Shown here: positions 15,101 through 24,218 of the stretch, piece after piece
How the letters are laid out: each line of letters starts with the position of its first letter
Numbering within the stretch: the stretch's first letter is position 1
Assembly (NCBI RefSeq): GCF_024266585.1
Contig: NZ_CP100647.1
Coordinates: forward strand, 3,329,001 to 3,393,000
Reading direction: 5' to 3'
Origin: Xanthomonas sacchari
GTDB lineage: Bacteria; Pseudomonadota; Gammaproteobacteria; Xanthomonadales; Xanthomonadaceae
Length of the DNA: 64,000 nucleotides
Notes under the pieces: model-generated
What the model was told of the DNA's origin: nothing
The model's input: the letters and a program-made list of their open reading frames with translations, nothing else
Databases searched by the model: none
Translations under genes and position numbers: made by a program

Positions 15101-17005
15101 CGTCGTGCCCGCATCCGTGGCGATCGCGCCATTGCCGTTGAGCGTCAGCGCGCGGCCGGTGGCGAAGTTGCCGGTGGTATGCAGCGCACCGCCATTGAAG
15201 GCGATGCCATTGGAGGCATCGCCAAGATTGGCGTCGGAGGAGATCTGCAGGATCCCGCCGTTGAGCGTGTTGCCGCCGGTGTAGGTGTTGGCACCGCCGA
15301 GCACCAGCGTGCCGCCGTTGACCGTGGTGCCGCCGCTGTGCGCGGCCACGCCTTCGATGTCCAGCGTGCCCGCGCCGTTCTTCACCAGGCCGCCGCTGCC
15401 GGACACCGTACCGGTGCTGGTGGTGGTGGTGCCGGCATCGGTATTGAACGTACCGTTGCCCGTCACCACGACATTGCGCGCGGTAGCCACGCTGCCCATG
15501 GTGTGCAGGGTGCCGTTGTTCAGCGCCAGACCGCCCGACGCGTCACCGAGGTTGTGATCGCTGGAGACCTGCACCGTCGCATTGGTAACGCGGGTGCCGC
15601 CGGTGTAGGTGTTGTTGCCGCCGAGCACTTGGGTGCCGCCATTGACGTCGACGCCTCCGCTGCCGGAGACCGTACCTGCGATGCTGCCGCCATTGGCCTG
15701 CGACACCACCAGATCGTGGCTGCCAAGCGCGACATCGCCCAGACCGCCGATATTGCGAACCGTCACGTTGCCGCCTGCGCCGGAAAGATCGAGCGTGCCG
15801 TTGTTGGTCACGCCACTGGACGAGGCGATGCTGCCCGCGCCGCCGATGGCGAGGGTCGCACCAGTGTTGACCGTGGTCTGGCCGGTATAGGCGTTTTGGC
15901 CGGTCAGTGTTACCGCACCGCCCTGGCCGCTGTTGGCGATGGTGAGCGCACCAGGGGTACCTGCGCTATCGTCCGAAATGGCACCGGTCAGCGTCGTCTG
16001 GTGGCCGGCCTGGTCGATCGTGCCGCCATGGTCGGTGATGGTGAAGGTCTGGTTGAGGGTAGTGTCCTGGGTCGGCAACAACGTACCGCCGTCGAACTTG
16101 CCGTTGTTGCTGCCGAGCGTGGTCGTGGTGGTCGGCTGATTGATGACCGTTAAGGCGGGACCACCCGCATTCTGCGTCTGCGACGGGGAAGCCAGGGACG
16201 TGAAATAAGGATTGTTGGGAGTACAGTCGGCCACAGGACCGGTGAGGCTGACGCATTGGCCGGCGTAGACGCCAAGCTCGATGTCGTTGTTGCCAGCGCC
16301 CGCGGTATTCGCAAATCCGGTGGTGGAAGCCGTGAACCTGATGGTGTAGGTCGTGCCGGCGGCAAGGCTGATGCCCTGGTAGATGCCATCGAAGCTGCCG
16401 ACCGCGCCGTCGTACCAGGAGCCCGCGACGCCCGCTTGGTTCACGTTCGTGGTCGACGGACCGGACGTGCCTGGAGCATGCCAGACACCCGCTGCTTCCG
16501 GCGTCGTACCGGTCTGATAGACGATGCCCCAGCCGGCAGGCGCCTGCAGTCCGCTTTGCGCATTCGCCGCGCCGCCGCGCACGAAAAGCGGATTATCGAA
16601 GAGGTTGGTGGAACTGTTGATCTCGTAGAGGCCGACATTGCCGAAGGTCCAGTAGGACGGATCCTGGCGAAACGCGAACAGCACATAATTGTTGCCGCTG
16701 CTGGTTGCGGTGTAATTGACGGAGTACACCTGGAACTGGTTTGGCGTATTGCTGGCGCTGTTGGACGCCGAGCCGTTATTGATGTCCAGGAGCGCACCGG
16801 TCGGCATGGCGAGATTGGCAGCGTGCGCGGGCAACGTGAATACCAGTGCCAGTGCCAGACTGCTCATACCATTCAGGACAAATGGCGTACCGTCCCGGCC
16901 GCGCACAGCAGATCGGCCGCCACGCGAGGTGGATCTGGCATGTTCGGATGTGACCACCATCTGGCCGAGCGCGCGGTTCCAGACGATGCGGAAAATTTTG
17001 TTCAT
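12149..17005 (-). CDS. Type Va autotransporter with ESPR signal and repetitive beta-helix passenger
   Basis: 1618 aa from ATG 17005 (MNKIFRIVWNRALGQMVVTS), an extended signal-peptide region (ESPR) typical of large autotransporters; upstream in-frame ATGs are rejected because they precede it. The signal ends near LVFTLPAHA. The passenger has GxGGLxKxGxGTLxLxG and NTYTGGT repeats, characteristic of passenger-associated repeats forming a beta-helix. Three near-identical 108-residue blocks plus a diverged one lie in the middle. The last 270 residues form the outer-membrane beta-barrel, beginning near WANVTRDGNR and ending in a terminal Phe (GGLRVAF), as required for barrel insertion. No protease motif was seen in the passenger, so an adhesin or biofilm role is more likely than an enzyme. 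Clp/CRP-like sites lie about 230 bp upstream. Confidence 0.9.
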   Translation of the reverse strand: MNKIFRIVWNRALGQMVVTSEHARSTSRGGRSAVRGRDGTPFVLNGMSSLALALVFTLPAHAANLAMPTGALLDINNGSASNSASNTPNQFQVYSVNYTATSSGNNYVLFAFRQDPSYWTFGNVGLYEINSSTNLFDNPLFVRGGAANAQSGLQAPAGWGIVYQTGTTPEAAGVWHAPGTSGPSTTNVNQAGVAGSWYDGAVGSFDGIYQGISLAAGTTYTIRFTASTTGFANTAGAGNNDIELGVYAGQCVSLTGPVADCTPNNPYFTSLASPSQTQNAGGPALTVINQPTTTTTLGSNNGKFDGGTLLPTQDTTLNQTFTITDHGGTIDQAGHQTTLTGAISDDSAGTPGALTIANSGQGGAVTLTGQNAYTGQTTVNTGATLAIGGAGSIASSSGVTNNGTLDLSGAGGNVTVRNIGGLGDVALGSHDLVVSQANGGSIAGTVSGSGGVDVNGGTQVLGGNNTYTGGTRVTNATVQVSSDHNLGDASGGLALNNGTLHTMGSVATARNVVVTGNGTFNTDAGTTTTSTGTVSGSGGLVKNGAGTLDIEGVAAHSGGTTVNGGTLVLGGANTYTGGNTLNGGILQISSDANLGDASNGIAFNGGALHTTGNFATGRALTLNGNGAIATDAGTTLTANGPVSGSGGLVKNGAGTLDIEGVAAHSGGTTVNGGTLVLGGANTYTGGNTLNGGILQISSDANLGDASNGIAFNGGALHTTGNFATGRALTLNGNGAIATDAGTTLTANGPVSGSGGLVKNGAGTLDIEGVAAHSGGTTVNGGTLVLGGANTYTGGNTLNGGILQISSDANLGDASNGIVFNGGALHTTGNFATGRALTLNGNGAIATDAGTTLTANGPLSGIGGLVKNGAGTLDIEGVAAHSGGTTVNGGMLVLGGANTYTGGNTLNGGTLQISSDANLGDASNGVTFNGGNLTVTNTMSTTRGFSFGPQGASITTLDGATLSQQGEMSGSGGLTKLGGGTLVVSGKNTFSGGTLIQGGVVRIDSGSSLGTGQILLQGGMLQTVATLGTNQQVLLSGNAGVDVATGTSTELSGTIAEASGNGCFVKSGAGRLNLSGNAILGSGTCVAEGMLAANGVLASSFVQVNQGATLRGIGAISGPVTVDGKLAPGASPGTLVVSGDVRMSAASTMQMDIDGLGTAHGVGNYSRLLVVGAGHRFFANGVLQPLLRGMTGSASNTYTPVLGTTFRIVTADGGVVGRFSSIAPSDGLPTNARFVAFYGVNNGNSIDLRVAPLSYAPLLGDAANRNALNVAGALDSTLNAQVAGSATAAQSGLLYAVSSLGATQVAPMVASLGGEVHADQAAAARVAGLGIQRDVADHLGTDAQAAAGHQAWANVTRDGNRTVADGQGSGFDTGTDRTSAGIDLYADGGTVVGVGASHHDTSVMSHGGRGNVRGNAGMLYAQQQAGRVVLDGIVAYGSTDWLTHRADPLGGASIESRTSGKDLMASTGMRFPIQTAAGNRVEPYASVIWQKVERDATSERGGSLAALSLDALSQTGTRILAGVALGSKDADPLAAEQTWRAGVAVGADTGDLLDPTVHNTLAGQRFETAAPEIGRGFVQLNANGTVRLAQSTYVYVGLNAEVGKNRSAYGITGGLRVAF
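14313..15410. repeat. 324-bp direct repeats inside the autotransporter
   Basis: Units beginning near 14313, 14637, 14961 and 15285 (the last partial) repeat with a 324-bp period, i.e. 108 codons, in frame. The units at 14637 and 14961 differ at very few positions; the 14313 unit carries more. Each encodes a KNGAGTLDIEGVAAHSGGTT to ATDAGTTLTANGP block. High identity makes copy-number change by recombination likely. Confidence 0.9.
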
Positions 17006-17201
17006 TGATGACGCCCCCTGTGATCCTGGATTCATATGCAGTTCGCCCTCCTCACCGAGGGCGAAAGCGACTTGACGCAAAACAGAGGGCTTGCCGTAAG
17101 CCAACCTCCTGCTAATCGCATCGATCCGACATTGACATTGGCTTAACGCTATTTCGTGACAAAAACCAAAGAATTTGTCTACAAAACGATCACGTATCGA
17201 C

Positions 17202-17256
17202 ATTGTGTGACACAAATTTAGAGTCAATCACAAAAATTGTGATAAAAGTCACAATT
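17202..17256. promoter_or_regulatory. Cluster of Clp/CRP-like palindromes upstream of the autotransporter
   Basis: 17235-17256 is a perfect 8-bp inverted repeat around 6 bp, containing TTGTGA-N6-TCACAA, which matches the CRP/Clp recognition pattern TGTGA-N6-TCACA exactly. It overlaps a second palindrome at 17227-17243 (ATCACAA-AAA-TTGTGAT), and TTGTGTGACACAA lies near 17202-17214. The stretch is markedly AT-rich against its surroundings. Xanthomonads regulate adhesion and virulence genes with Clp, a CRP homologue controlled by cyclic di-GMP, so control of the autotransporter is plausible. Confidence 0.6.
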
Positions 17257-17259
17257 GAG

Positions 17260-18044
17260 ATGAAGGCATCAATGTGGCCGCTTCCATTGATCCGCCACTG
17301 AACTTGGCGCGGTACCACTGACCCGACGCCACTCCTGCGCCCCCAGGGACACGCGCTACGGAAAGGCGATCCGACGACGGTAGAAGGCGCCGTCTCCATC
17401 GCTATCGCAACTACGTATTCGCACGCACGGCAATCTCCGCAGCTCGCCTAGGGTCAAGGCGAAGAAGCTGCGGGCCGATCCATAGCGAGAAAGTCTGATT
17501 CAGTGCGGGATGGTTGACGCCCCGCCTTTGCGCCAGGTCGGTACCATGGCCGCACAGGTTGCAGCACGCACTGTCGTTGTCGCCCGTTGCGGGCAGCCAG
17601 TTGAGGCGGCGCACACTGGAAGCCAACGATGTCCGCAGGGGAAACGGACATGGTGTGGCGTCAGGCCCAGGGCAATCAGGCGCCCAAGCGGACGCAGTCT
17701 CAGAGGACGATTGCAGACAGGTACCAGGCCCGGCAATGGTTCAGCCACACTGGAGCCAGGCGCACGTTGCCGCCAGATCCCGCGCCTACTCCCCGAACTG
17801 CCTGGCCGAGATACCGGCAAGCGTCGACCCCATGCCATATGCATCGCACACGCGCTGTTAGGTCCGCCCCAAGGCGTGCTCCAGCCCTGCCCCCGACTGG
17901 ACCAACCTCTCGATCGATTTCAACTCTTCCACCCTGCTCACCATCGCCCGGTGCAGGCCGGATCCAAGACCAATGAAGGTATGCCGGCGGGAGCGCGGCC
18001 AGGCCTGCGGTTCCCGCCATTTCGCCAGGGTCGGCGGCGAAAAC
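17260..18044. other. Intergenic stretch without recognised gene
   Basis: 785 bp between the autotransporter control region and ssb. Several short open frames exist on both strands but none has a recognisable domain, a good ribosome-binding site or consistent codon use. May hold decayed sequence; nothing supported. Confidence 0.5.
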
Positions 18045-18566
18045 TCAGAACGGAATATCGTCGTCCGCGAAGTCGTCCATCGGCGCGGACTGCTGCGGCG
18101 CCGGCTGCTGCCGGCGCGGGGCATAGTCCTGCCCGCCACCACCGCCACCGCCCATGCCGGAACGCTCCTGGCGCGGCGGCGCCGAGCGCTGCGGACGGTC
18201 GCCACCGCCCATGCCGCCGCCACCGCCTTCACCGCGGCCGCCGAGCATCTGCATCTCGTCGGCGACGATATCGGTGGAGTACTTCTCCACGCCGTCCTGG
18301 CCGGTGTACTTGTCGTAGCGGATCGAGCCTTCGACGTAGACCGAGCTGCCCTTGCGCAGGTACTCGCCGGCGATTTCGCCCAGCTTTCCGAAGAACACCA
18401 CGCGATGCCATTCGGTGCGTTCCTGCTGGTTGCCGTCGCGGTCCTTGCGCACGCTGGTGGTGGCCAGGCTGATCCGGGTGATGGCCATGCCGGCCTGGGT
18501 GTACTTGGTGTCGGGATCGTTGCCGAGGTTGCCGACGAGGATGACTTTGTTGATGCCGCGGGCCAT
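18045..18566 (-). CDS. ssb: Single-stranded DNA-binding protein
   Basis: 173 aa. The N-terminal OB fold starts [20 protein letters not shown] and continues through [19 protein letters not shown] to about residue 110. A Gly/Arg/Gln-rich flexible linker follows. The C-terminus is [10 protein letters not shown], the acidic tip that recruits DNA repair and replication partners in bacterial SSB. ATG at 18566 is preceded by GGAAG; the 13 upstream codons in frame lack family similarity. Binds and protects single-stranded DNA during replication, recombination and repair. Divergent from ispB. Confidence 0.95.
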   Translation of the reverse strand: MARGINKVILVGNLGNDPDTKYTQAGMAITRISLATTSVRKDRDGNQQERTEWHRVVFFGKLGEIAGEYLRKGSSVYVEGSIRYDKYTGQDGVEKYSTDIVADEMQMLGGRGEGGGGGMGGGDRPQRSAPPRQERSGMGGGGGGGQDYAPRRQQPAPQQSAPMDDFADDDIPF

Positions 18567-18815
18567 GAGCTGCTTCCGTCTGGGGTCTCCGCGGCCGGGG
18601 GGCACGCAGAGCGGTAAAGAAGATTTCGGGGAGCAATCCTAACATCGCCGGGCTGGACCGGCCTGCGCCAGGCGCCCGCGGGCACCCCGGAAAACGCCGC
18701 ATTGGCCTGTCGGAATCCTGCCGGCACATGGCCCGCCGGGCGCGGCTAACCCAGGCGCGGCAAGCCCTCCGGCCCCGGCCCGCGCCCACCGCGGGACGGA
18801 TGTGGCCGCGCAGCC

Positions 18816-18821
18816 TATACT
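18816..18821 (+). promoter_or_regulatory. Probable -10 box of ispB
   Basis: TATACT lies 26 bp before the ispB start codon. No clear -35 was identified upstream. Confidence 0.4.
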
Positions 18822-18847
18822 TTGCGCACGTTTCCAGTCCTGTCCGC

Positions 18848-19846
18848 ATGAGCATCGCCGAATCCCTCAGCCCCGCCCTGGGCCTGCCCCAGATCCAGAT
18901 GCTCGCCGCGCCGGACATGGCCGCGGTGGACGCCCTGATCCGCCGCCGCCTGGCGTCGGACGTCGTGCTGATCAACCAGATCGCCGACCACATCGTCTCC
19001 GCCGGCGGCAAGCGCCTGCGGCCGATGCTGGTGGTGCTGGCCGGCCGCGCCTGCGGCGCCGGTGGGCCGATGCAGCACCAGTTGGCGGCGATCATCGAAT
19101 TCATCCATACCTCGACCCTGCTGCACGACGACGTGGTGGACGAATCGGACCTGCGCCGCGGCCGCAGCACCGCCAATGCGCTGTGGGGCAACGCGCCCAG
19201 CGTGCTGGTCGGCGACTTCCTGTACTCGCGCAGTTTCCAGTTGATGGTGGAGCTGGACAGCATGGCGGTGATGCGCCTGCTCGCCGACACCACCAACCGC
19301 ATCGCCGAGGGCGAGGTACTGCAGCTGTTGCACGTGCACAACCCGGACACCGACGAGGCCGCCTACCTGCGCGTGATCGAGCGCAAGACCGCGGTGCTGT
19401 TCGCCGCCGGCACCCGCCTGGGCGCGCTGGCCTCCGGCGCCAGCGAGGCGGTGCAGGAGCGGCTGTACGACTACGGCATGCAGTTGGGCTATGCCTTCCA
19501 GATCGCCGACGACGTGCTCGACTACACCGCCGACGCCGCCGACCTGGGCAAGAACCTGGGCGACGACCTGGCCGAAGGCAAGGCCACGCTGCCGCTGATC
19601 CACGCGATGGCGCATGCCGACGAGGCCACCCGCGCGCGCCTGCGCCAGATCGTCGAACAGGGCGACGCCAGCGCGATGCCGGAGGTGCTGGCGGCGATCC
19701 AGGCCAGTGGCGGCATCGACTACAGCCGCCGCCGCGCGGGCGAATACGCCGCCGCCGCCGAGCGCGCCCTGGATGGCCTGCCGGAGAACGAGGCGGTGGC
19801 CGCGCTGCGTGGCTTGGCGCGCTACGCGGTCGAGCGCAAGCACTGA
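18848..19846 (+). CDS. ispB: Octaprenyl-diphosphate synthase (trans-polyprenyl synthetase)
   Basis: 332 aa. The first aspartate-rich motif is LLHDDVVDESDLRRG and the second is YAFQIADDVLDY, the two magnesium-diphosphate sites of trans-isoprenyl synthases. GGKRLRPMLVVLAG is the conserved substrate-binding segment. The enzyme lengthens farnesyl diphosphate with isopentenyl diphosphate to make the ubiquinone side chain in the cytoplasm. Start ATG 18848 is chosen over longer in-frame options because a TATACT box lies just upstream and family proteins begin near here. Chain length (octaprenyl) is assumed from the family's usual role in ubiquinone-8 organisms. Confidence 0.9.
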   Translation: MSIAESLSPALGLPQIQMLAAPDMAAVDALIRRRLASDVVLINQIADHIVSAGGKRLRPMLVVLAGRACGAGGPMQHQLAAIIEFIHTSTLLHDDVVDESDLRRGRSTANALWGNAPSVLVGDFLYSRSFQLMVELDSMAVMRLLADTTNRIAEGEVLQLLHVHNPDTDEAAYLRVIERKTAVLFAAGTRLGALASGASEAVQERLYDYGMQLGYAFQIADDVLDYTADAADLGKNLGDDLAEGKATLPLIHAMAHADEATRARLRQIVEQGDASAMPEVLAAIQASGGIDYSRRRAGEYAAAAERALDGLPENEAVAALRGLARYAVERKH

Positions 19847-19860
19847 GAGCCGCCCCGGAC

Positions 19861-20124
19861 ATGACCGTCTTTAACGCCGAGGACCGCGCCGTGCTGTTGG
19901 CGGTGAAAGGCGTCGGTCCCACCGTCGTTGCGCGTCTGGAACAATTGGGCGTGCATACGCTGCAGGCGCTAGCCGCCTGCAATGCGGTGCAACTCACCAA
20001 ACAGGCTGCGGCGCTGCTCGGCGCTACCTGCTGGCGCAACAGCCCGCAAGCGCGCGCAGCGATGAATGGTGCTATCGCCGCGGCGCAGACGCACGCGCTC
20101 AAGCGCTGCTCAGAGACGCCGTAA
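19861..20124 (+). CDS. Small helix-hairpin-helix protein
   Basis: 87 aa, starting 14 bp after ispB and probably co-transcribed. LLAVKGVGPTVVARLEQLGV is a helix-hairpin-helix element (the GVG turn), a nucleic-acid binding fold; the rest is helical and Ala-rich. It resembles the small HhH proteins often annotated as pathogenicity-locus (Cdd1-like) proteins, but this link is from memory of pattern only. Function unknown. Confidence 0.6.
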   Translation: MTVFNAEDRAVLLAVKGVGPTVVARLEQLGVHTLQALAACNAVQLTKQAAALLGATCWRNSPQARAAMNGAIAAAQTHALKRCSETP

Positions 20125-20392
20125 GGGTGCATTAGGCCCGCTTGGCCGCTATCCGGCGCGCTGCGCGCGCCGGACGGGGTTGGGAATCCGCGAGGGGATT
20201 CGCAAACCGGATGGAATTGGGGAATCGGGATTCGTAAACGCGACTTGAATGACACCTGACGCGTTGCGGACTCCCCGGCCAGGTCAGCGGCGCGCACGCT
20301 CTACGTCGGGTACGGCAGCGGAATTGGCAAAGAGCGGTCTACCGCTTCTACCAATCCCCAATCCCGCCAAGCGCGCAGCGCGCGGCACCTGC
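20125..20392. other. Spacer with hairpin and GGGAATC repeat
   Basis: Holds a 9-bp stem hairpin at 20153-20173 (CCGGCGCGC, loop TGC) that may end the ispB unit, and a GGGAATCGGGATT motif near 20217-20233. No gene seen. Confidence 0.4.
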
Positions 20393-21196
20393 CTAATCCC
20401 GGCCGAACCGCTCCTCGAAGAAGTTCTCGAGCATCCGGTAGGCGCGCTTGGCCGCACGCGGGTTGTACTGGCAGCCCGGCGGGCTGTTGGCGTCGGCTTC
20501 GGCGAAGCAGTGCACCGCGCCGCTGAAGTTGACGAACTGCCAGTCGGCGCCGGCGCGGTTCATCTCCTGCTCGAAGGCGACGATGTCGCCGCGGCTGACG
20601 CTCTTGTCGTCGGCGCCGTTGAGCACCAACACCGATGCCTTGGCGCTGCCTGCGGCGGCCGGCGCCGCGGTGGCCAGGCCACCGTGCAGGCTGACCACGC
20701 CGGCCAGCGGCGCACCGGCGCGGACCAGTTCCAGCACCGTGGTGCCGCCGAAGCAGAAGCCGACCGCGCCGATCCGGGCCGGATCCAGCGGCGCCTTGCC
20801 GGCCTGCGCCTTCAGCGCCGCCACCGCCGCCAACGCGCGTGCGCGCAGCGTGGCCGGGTCCTTCTTCAGCGCGCCGGCGAACTGCCCGGCCTCTGTATCG
20901 TTCGCCGGGCGCTTGCCCTTGCCGTAGACGTCGGCCACCAGCACCACGTAGTCGTCGCCGGCCAGGCGCTTGGCCTTCTCCACCGCGGAATCGTTGACGC
21001 CGCGCCAGTTCGGCACCATCACCAGACCGGGGCGCGTGTCGTGTTCGGCATCGTCGTAGACCAGCACGCCGCTGAAAGTGTCCTTGCCGACCTGCCACTC
21101 CACCGGCTTGGCCTGCATCGCCGCCCAGGCCTGCAGCGGCAGCGCCAAGGCCAGACCGAGCACGCCGGCCCACCGCATCGTCGAACGTGTGCGCAT
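20393..21196 (-). CDS. Dienelactone hydrolase family protein, exported
   Basis: 267 aa, ATG at 21196 after a GGAGAAGGGCG ribosome-binding site. Signal peptide: WAGVLGLALALPLQAWA. The alpha/beta-hydrolase core shows the family's cysteine nucleophile in GAVGFCFGG, and a histidine in GAVHCFAE near the C-terminus; the Asp in NGADDKSV completes the Cys-Asp-His triad expected for dienelactone hydrolases. These hydrolyse lactones or esters; the true substrate of this periplasmic copy is unknown. It is 249 bp downstream of murD2 and on the same strand, but probably a separate unit. Confidence 0.85.
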   Translation of the reverse strand: MRTRSTMRWAGVLGLALALPLQAWAAMQAKPVEWQVGKDTFSGVLVYDDAEHDTRPGLVMVPNWRGVNDSAVEKAKRLAGDDYVVLVADVYGKGKRPANDTEAGQFAGALKKDPATLRARALAAVAALKAQAGKAPLDPARIGAVGFCFGGTTVLELVRAGAPLAGVVSLHGGLATAAPAAAGSAKASVLVLNGADDKSVSRGDIVAFEQEMNRAGADWQFVNFSGAVHCFAEADANSPPGCQYNPRAAKRAYRMLENFFEERFGRD

Positions 21197-21445
21197 CGCC
21201 CTTCTCCCATGGGAACCAGGCGGCAGTCTAGAGCGTGCCATGCACGTCGAGGTGAGGGCGACTGCGGCCGGCGATGGCTCTGGGACAAGGCGCACAGCGC
21301 CGTCGCGTGGCGGCCCGGCGGTCGCTTCCGGGCAGGCTCTTTCCGCAGCACGCATGCCACGCCAGGGGCCACGCATCGCAACGTGCGGCACGCGCGGCGG
21401 CCAGCGCGACACCAGCGCAGCGCGTGCGCCGACGCCGCGCGCGAC

Positions 21446-22882
21446 TCAGGCGATGCCCAGCCCCGCAATGGCGCTGATCGTGTCCGGGTCGAACCCGGCC
21501 AACGCGGCGAAATGGCGGCCGCGCGCCACGTAGTCGCGGTACGCGCCGAAACTGGGCGCGCCGGGCGACAGCAGCACCACGCCACCCTGCTCGCCCAGTG
21601 CCGCGCGCGCCAGCGCCACCGCATCGGCCAGGTCGGCCGCGGCATGCAGGCCGAAGCCGGCGTCGGCGGCCAGCGGCGCCAGCAGCGCATGGATGCGCGG
21701 GCCGTTGGCGCCCAGGGTGACAATCTCCAGCGGCGCGCCGCCATCGCGCATGTGCCCGGCGAAGTCCTGCCAGTCCAGGCCGCGGTCGTGGCCGCCGACC
21801 AGCAGCGCGATACGCCGTCCGCGGAAGCACTCCAGCGCCGCGAGGCTGGCATGCGGGGTGGTGCTGATCGAGTCGTTCACATAGGTCACGCCGTCGCGCG
21901 TGCCCAGGGTCTGCAGCCGGTTCGGCAGCGGCCGGAAACGATCGGCCGCCGGCGCCAGCGCCGCCGCGTCCAGCCCCAGCGCCTCGATCGCGGCCAGCAC
22001 CGCGCACAGGTTGCCGCGGTTGTGCCGGCCCGGCAGCGGCGCCTGCGCGCTGTCGTACACCGCGGTGTCGCCGCGATAGACCACCTCGCCGCGCATGTGC
22101 CAGCCGTCCTCGCGGTTGAACCAGCGCACGTCGCTGTCGGGCAGCTGCAGGGCCGCCAGCTGCGGATCGGCGGCATTGAGCAGCGCGATGCGCGGCCGCG
22201 CATGGGTGACCAGCTCGAGCTTGTCGGCGATGTAGCGCGCCTGGCTGCCGTGCCAGTCCAGGTGCTCGGGAAACAGGTTCAGCACCAGCGCCAGCTGCGG
22301 CCGCGCGCCGCTGCGGGCGACGTCGCCGGTCTGGTAGCTGGACAGTTCGATCGCCCAATACTGCGGCGCCGGCGTCGGCGTCAGCACTTCCAGCAGCGGC
22401 ACGCCGATGTTGCCGACCAGGCCGGTGCGGTGGCCACCGGCGCGCAGCAGGTGCGCCAGCAGCGCGGTGGTGGTGCTCTTGCCCTTGGTACCGGTGACGC
22501 AGACGCTGCCGGGCACCACCCCGTCGGCCCCGGCGTGTTCGGCGAACCACAGCGCGGTACCGCCGACGAAGCGCGTGCCGCGCGCGGCCGCGGCCTGCGC
22601 CTCGGGCCGGTACGGACTGATCCCGGGCGACTTGATCACGACGTCGAACGCGGCCAGGCGCTCGGCGCTGGCCTCGGTCTCCACGCGCAGGTCGGGATCG
22701 TGCAGCGCGGCGATTTCCGCGGCCTCCTCGGCCGAACAGAACACCGTCAGCGGCAGCGGCGCCGCCGATTCCCGATTCCCGATTCCCGATTCCCGCCCAC
22801 GCACCGCCGCATACGCCGCACGGCCCTCGCGGCCCCACCCCCACAGCGCGACGCGACGCGCCTCAAGCTGCGAAATTCGCAC
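21446..22882 (-). CDS. murD2: MurD2: UDP-MurNAc-L-Ala:L-glutamate ligase
   Basis: 478 aa Mur ligase. The ATP loop is [38 protein letters not shown] is the conserved mid-domain segment where the N-D pair binds nucleotide. Start is a GTG at 22882 ([17 protein letters not shown]), 20 bp inside the end of murL, so the two are co-translated. In Xanthomonas oryzae the MurD2/MurL pair replaces the usual route: MurD2 adds L-Glu to UDP-MurNAc-L-Ala and MurL then inverts the terminal Glu. The adjacent murL makes this assignment strong. Residues about 29-38 ([10 protein letters not shown]) are encoded by a GGGAATC dispersed repeat lying in frame in the N-terminal domain, likely a tolerated loop insertion. 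Confidence 0.88.
   Translation of the reverse strand: MRISQLEARRVALWGWGREGRAAYAAVRGRESGIGNRESAAPLPLTVFCSAEEAAEIAALHDPDLRVETEASAERLAAFDVVIKSPGISPYRPEAQAAAARGTRFVGGTALWFAEHAGADGVVPGSVCVTGTKGKSTTTALLAHLLRAGGHRTGLVGNIGVPLLEVLTPTPAPQYWAIELSSYQTGDVARSGARPQLALVLNLFPEHLDWHGSQARYIADKLELVTHARPRIALLNAADPQLAALQLPDSDVRWFNREDGWHMRGEVVYRGDTAVYDSAQAPLPGRHNRGNLCAVLAAIEALGLDAAALAPAADRFRPLPNRLQTLGTRDGVTYVNDSISTTPHASLAALECFRGRRIALLVGGHDRGLDWQDFAGHMRDGGAPLEIVTLGANGPRIHALLAPLAADAGFGLHAAADLADAVALARAALGEQGGVVLLSPGAPSFGAYRDYVARGRHFAALAGFDPDTISAIAGLGIA
22767..22795. repeat. GGGAATC repeat inside murD2
   Basis: Four consecutive GATTCCC units on the plus strand, identical in type to the dispersed intergenic repeats elsewhere in the window, lie in the coding sequence of murD2 without breaking the frame. 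Confidence 0.85.
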
Positions 22883-24218
22883 GCACGCGTTCCCACAGGT
22901 CGGCCGGGATGCGGTGCTGCGCGTCCAGTTCCAGCAACGGCTCCACGCGCAGGTCGGCCGGGTCGAGCTGCGGCTGGATCTCGCGGATGAAGCGCGCCAC
23001 CAGCGCGTCCTCCTTCCATTCCGCGCGCGCCGCCAGCGCGGCCATCGCCGCGCGCGACTCGCGACCTTCGCCGACGCACTCGAACGGCTTGTGGTCCTGG
23101 AACTCCAGCAGCGCGTCGAAGCCGCCGGCCTGGCCGGCATCGTCAAGCAGGTTGCGGCCGAAAATCCGCACCAGCCGCGTCTTCGGCATGAACGGCGCCA
23201 GCGCCAGGAACACGAAATGGCATTTCGGGCAGACCCCGCACCAGCGGTGCGCCGGACGCTCGCCGAGGATGTGGAAATTGCGGTTGCAGCTGGAGAAATG
23301 CGCGTCGTAGTGGTCGGTCTTGGCGAACTGCCGCGCCACCGCCAGCTCCGACAGCGGGCGCAGCAGCGAGTAATAGTGCAGGTCCGCGGCCACGTAGCGC
23401 TGCACCTGGGCGCCGAACACCTGCTCGAAGGCCCAGCCCTTGGACCACTGGTGGTTGACCTCGCCGGTGCCGGCGATCTGGCTGCCGTAGCTGGCCGAAT
23501 GCTCGTTGGAGAACACCACCTGGCCGGCGTCGTGCAGCACCGAGGCGAACACCAGGATCGCCGAGTTCACCGCGGTCACCGGGATATGTCCGTTCCACGC
23601 GCCCTGCCGGTTCAGTTCGAACAGTTCCGGCGCCAGCGTGCGACCGATGTTCAAGGTCGGCAGGCCGGTGCGTTCGGCGCAGGCGCGGATCAGCTGCGAG
23701 CCGCCGATCCAGGTCACCGTCTGCGCCACGCCGGCCGCGCGCAGCGCTTCGATGCTGACCAGCGAATCCTTGCCGCCACCGATCGCCACCAGCGCCTGCG
23801 CGCGCAGCCCCAGCGCCGCCGCGTCGGCCGCGGCAGCGTCCGCGGCCGGGAAACGGATGCGTCCGCGCAGGTCCAGGCCGTTACGGTAGGCGAATTCGCC
23901 CAGGCCATGCAGGTACACGCTGTCCAGCAGCGCGGCGGTCTCGGCATCGATGGCGTAGTCGTCGATGACGATGCGCGGCGGCACCGCCGCCTTGTAGTAG
24001 CTGACGCCGGCGATCAGGTGCAGCAGGCGCAGGGCGCGCTGCGCCGCCTGCGCGCGCGCCGGGTCGAGTGCGAACGGCGCGCCGGGCACGGTGATGGTCT
24101 CCACCAGCTCCGGGCCGTCGTCGAACGCATAGACCAGGCGCGCCACGCCGCTGTCGGCGTCGAAGCCGCAGCGCACGAAGCGGAAGGTGGCGATCTGCTG
24201 TTTGTCGAAAGCGGTCAT
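22863..24218 (-). CDS. murL: MurL: UDP-MurNAc-L-Ala-L-Glu epimerase
   Basis: 451 aa from [23 protein letters not shown]-loop-like [18 protein letters not shown] near residue 165 binds ATP, consistent with activation of the glutamyl carboxylate. Cysteines cluster in SSCNRNFH and [10 protein letters not shown]. MurL inverts the terminal L-Glu of UDP-MurNAc-L-Ala-L-Glu to D-Glu, supplying the normal peptidoglycan precursor without free D-Glu. Its gene overlaps murD2 by 20 bp at its 3' end and the upstream membrane-protein gene by an ATGA at its 5' end. Identification rests on the overall sequence pattern and the murD2 partner. Confidence 0.88.
   Translation of the reverse strand: MTAFDKQQIATFRFVRCGFDADSGVARLVYAFDDGPELVETITVPGAPFALDPARAQAAQRALRLLHLIAGVSYYKAAVPPRIVIDDYAIDAETAALLDSVYLHGLGEFAYRNGLDLRGRIRFPAADAAAADAAALGLRAQALVAIGGGKDSLVSIEALRAAGVAQTVTWIGGSQLIRACAERTGLPTLNIGRTLAPELFELNRQGAWNGHIPVTAVNSAILVFASVLHDAGQVVFSNEHSASYGSQIAGTGEVNHQWSKGWAFEQVFGAQVQRYVAADLHYYSLLRPLSELAVARQFAKTDHYDAHFSSCNRNFHILGERPAHRWCGVCPKCHFVFLALAPFMPKTRLVRIFGRNLLDDAGQAGGFDALLEFQDHKPFECVGEGRESRAAMAALAARAEWKEDALVARFIREIQPQLDPADLRVEPLLELDAQHRIPADLWERVRANFAA

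Noticed and set aside
12335-16153. A 1272-codon open frame antisense to the autotransporter
   Set aside because: It mirrors the repetitive Gly/Ala-rich coding strand, lacks any recognisable domain, and the minus-strand frame has complete autotransporter architecture.
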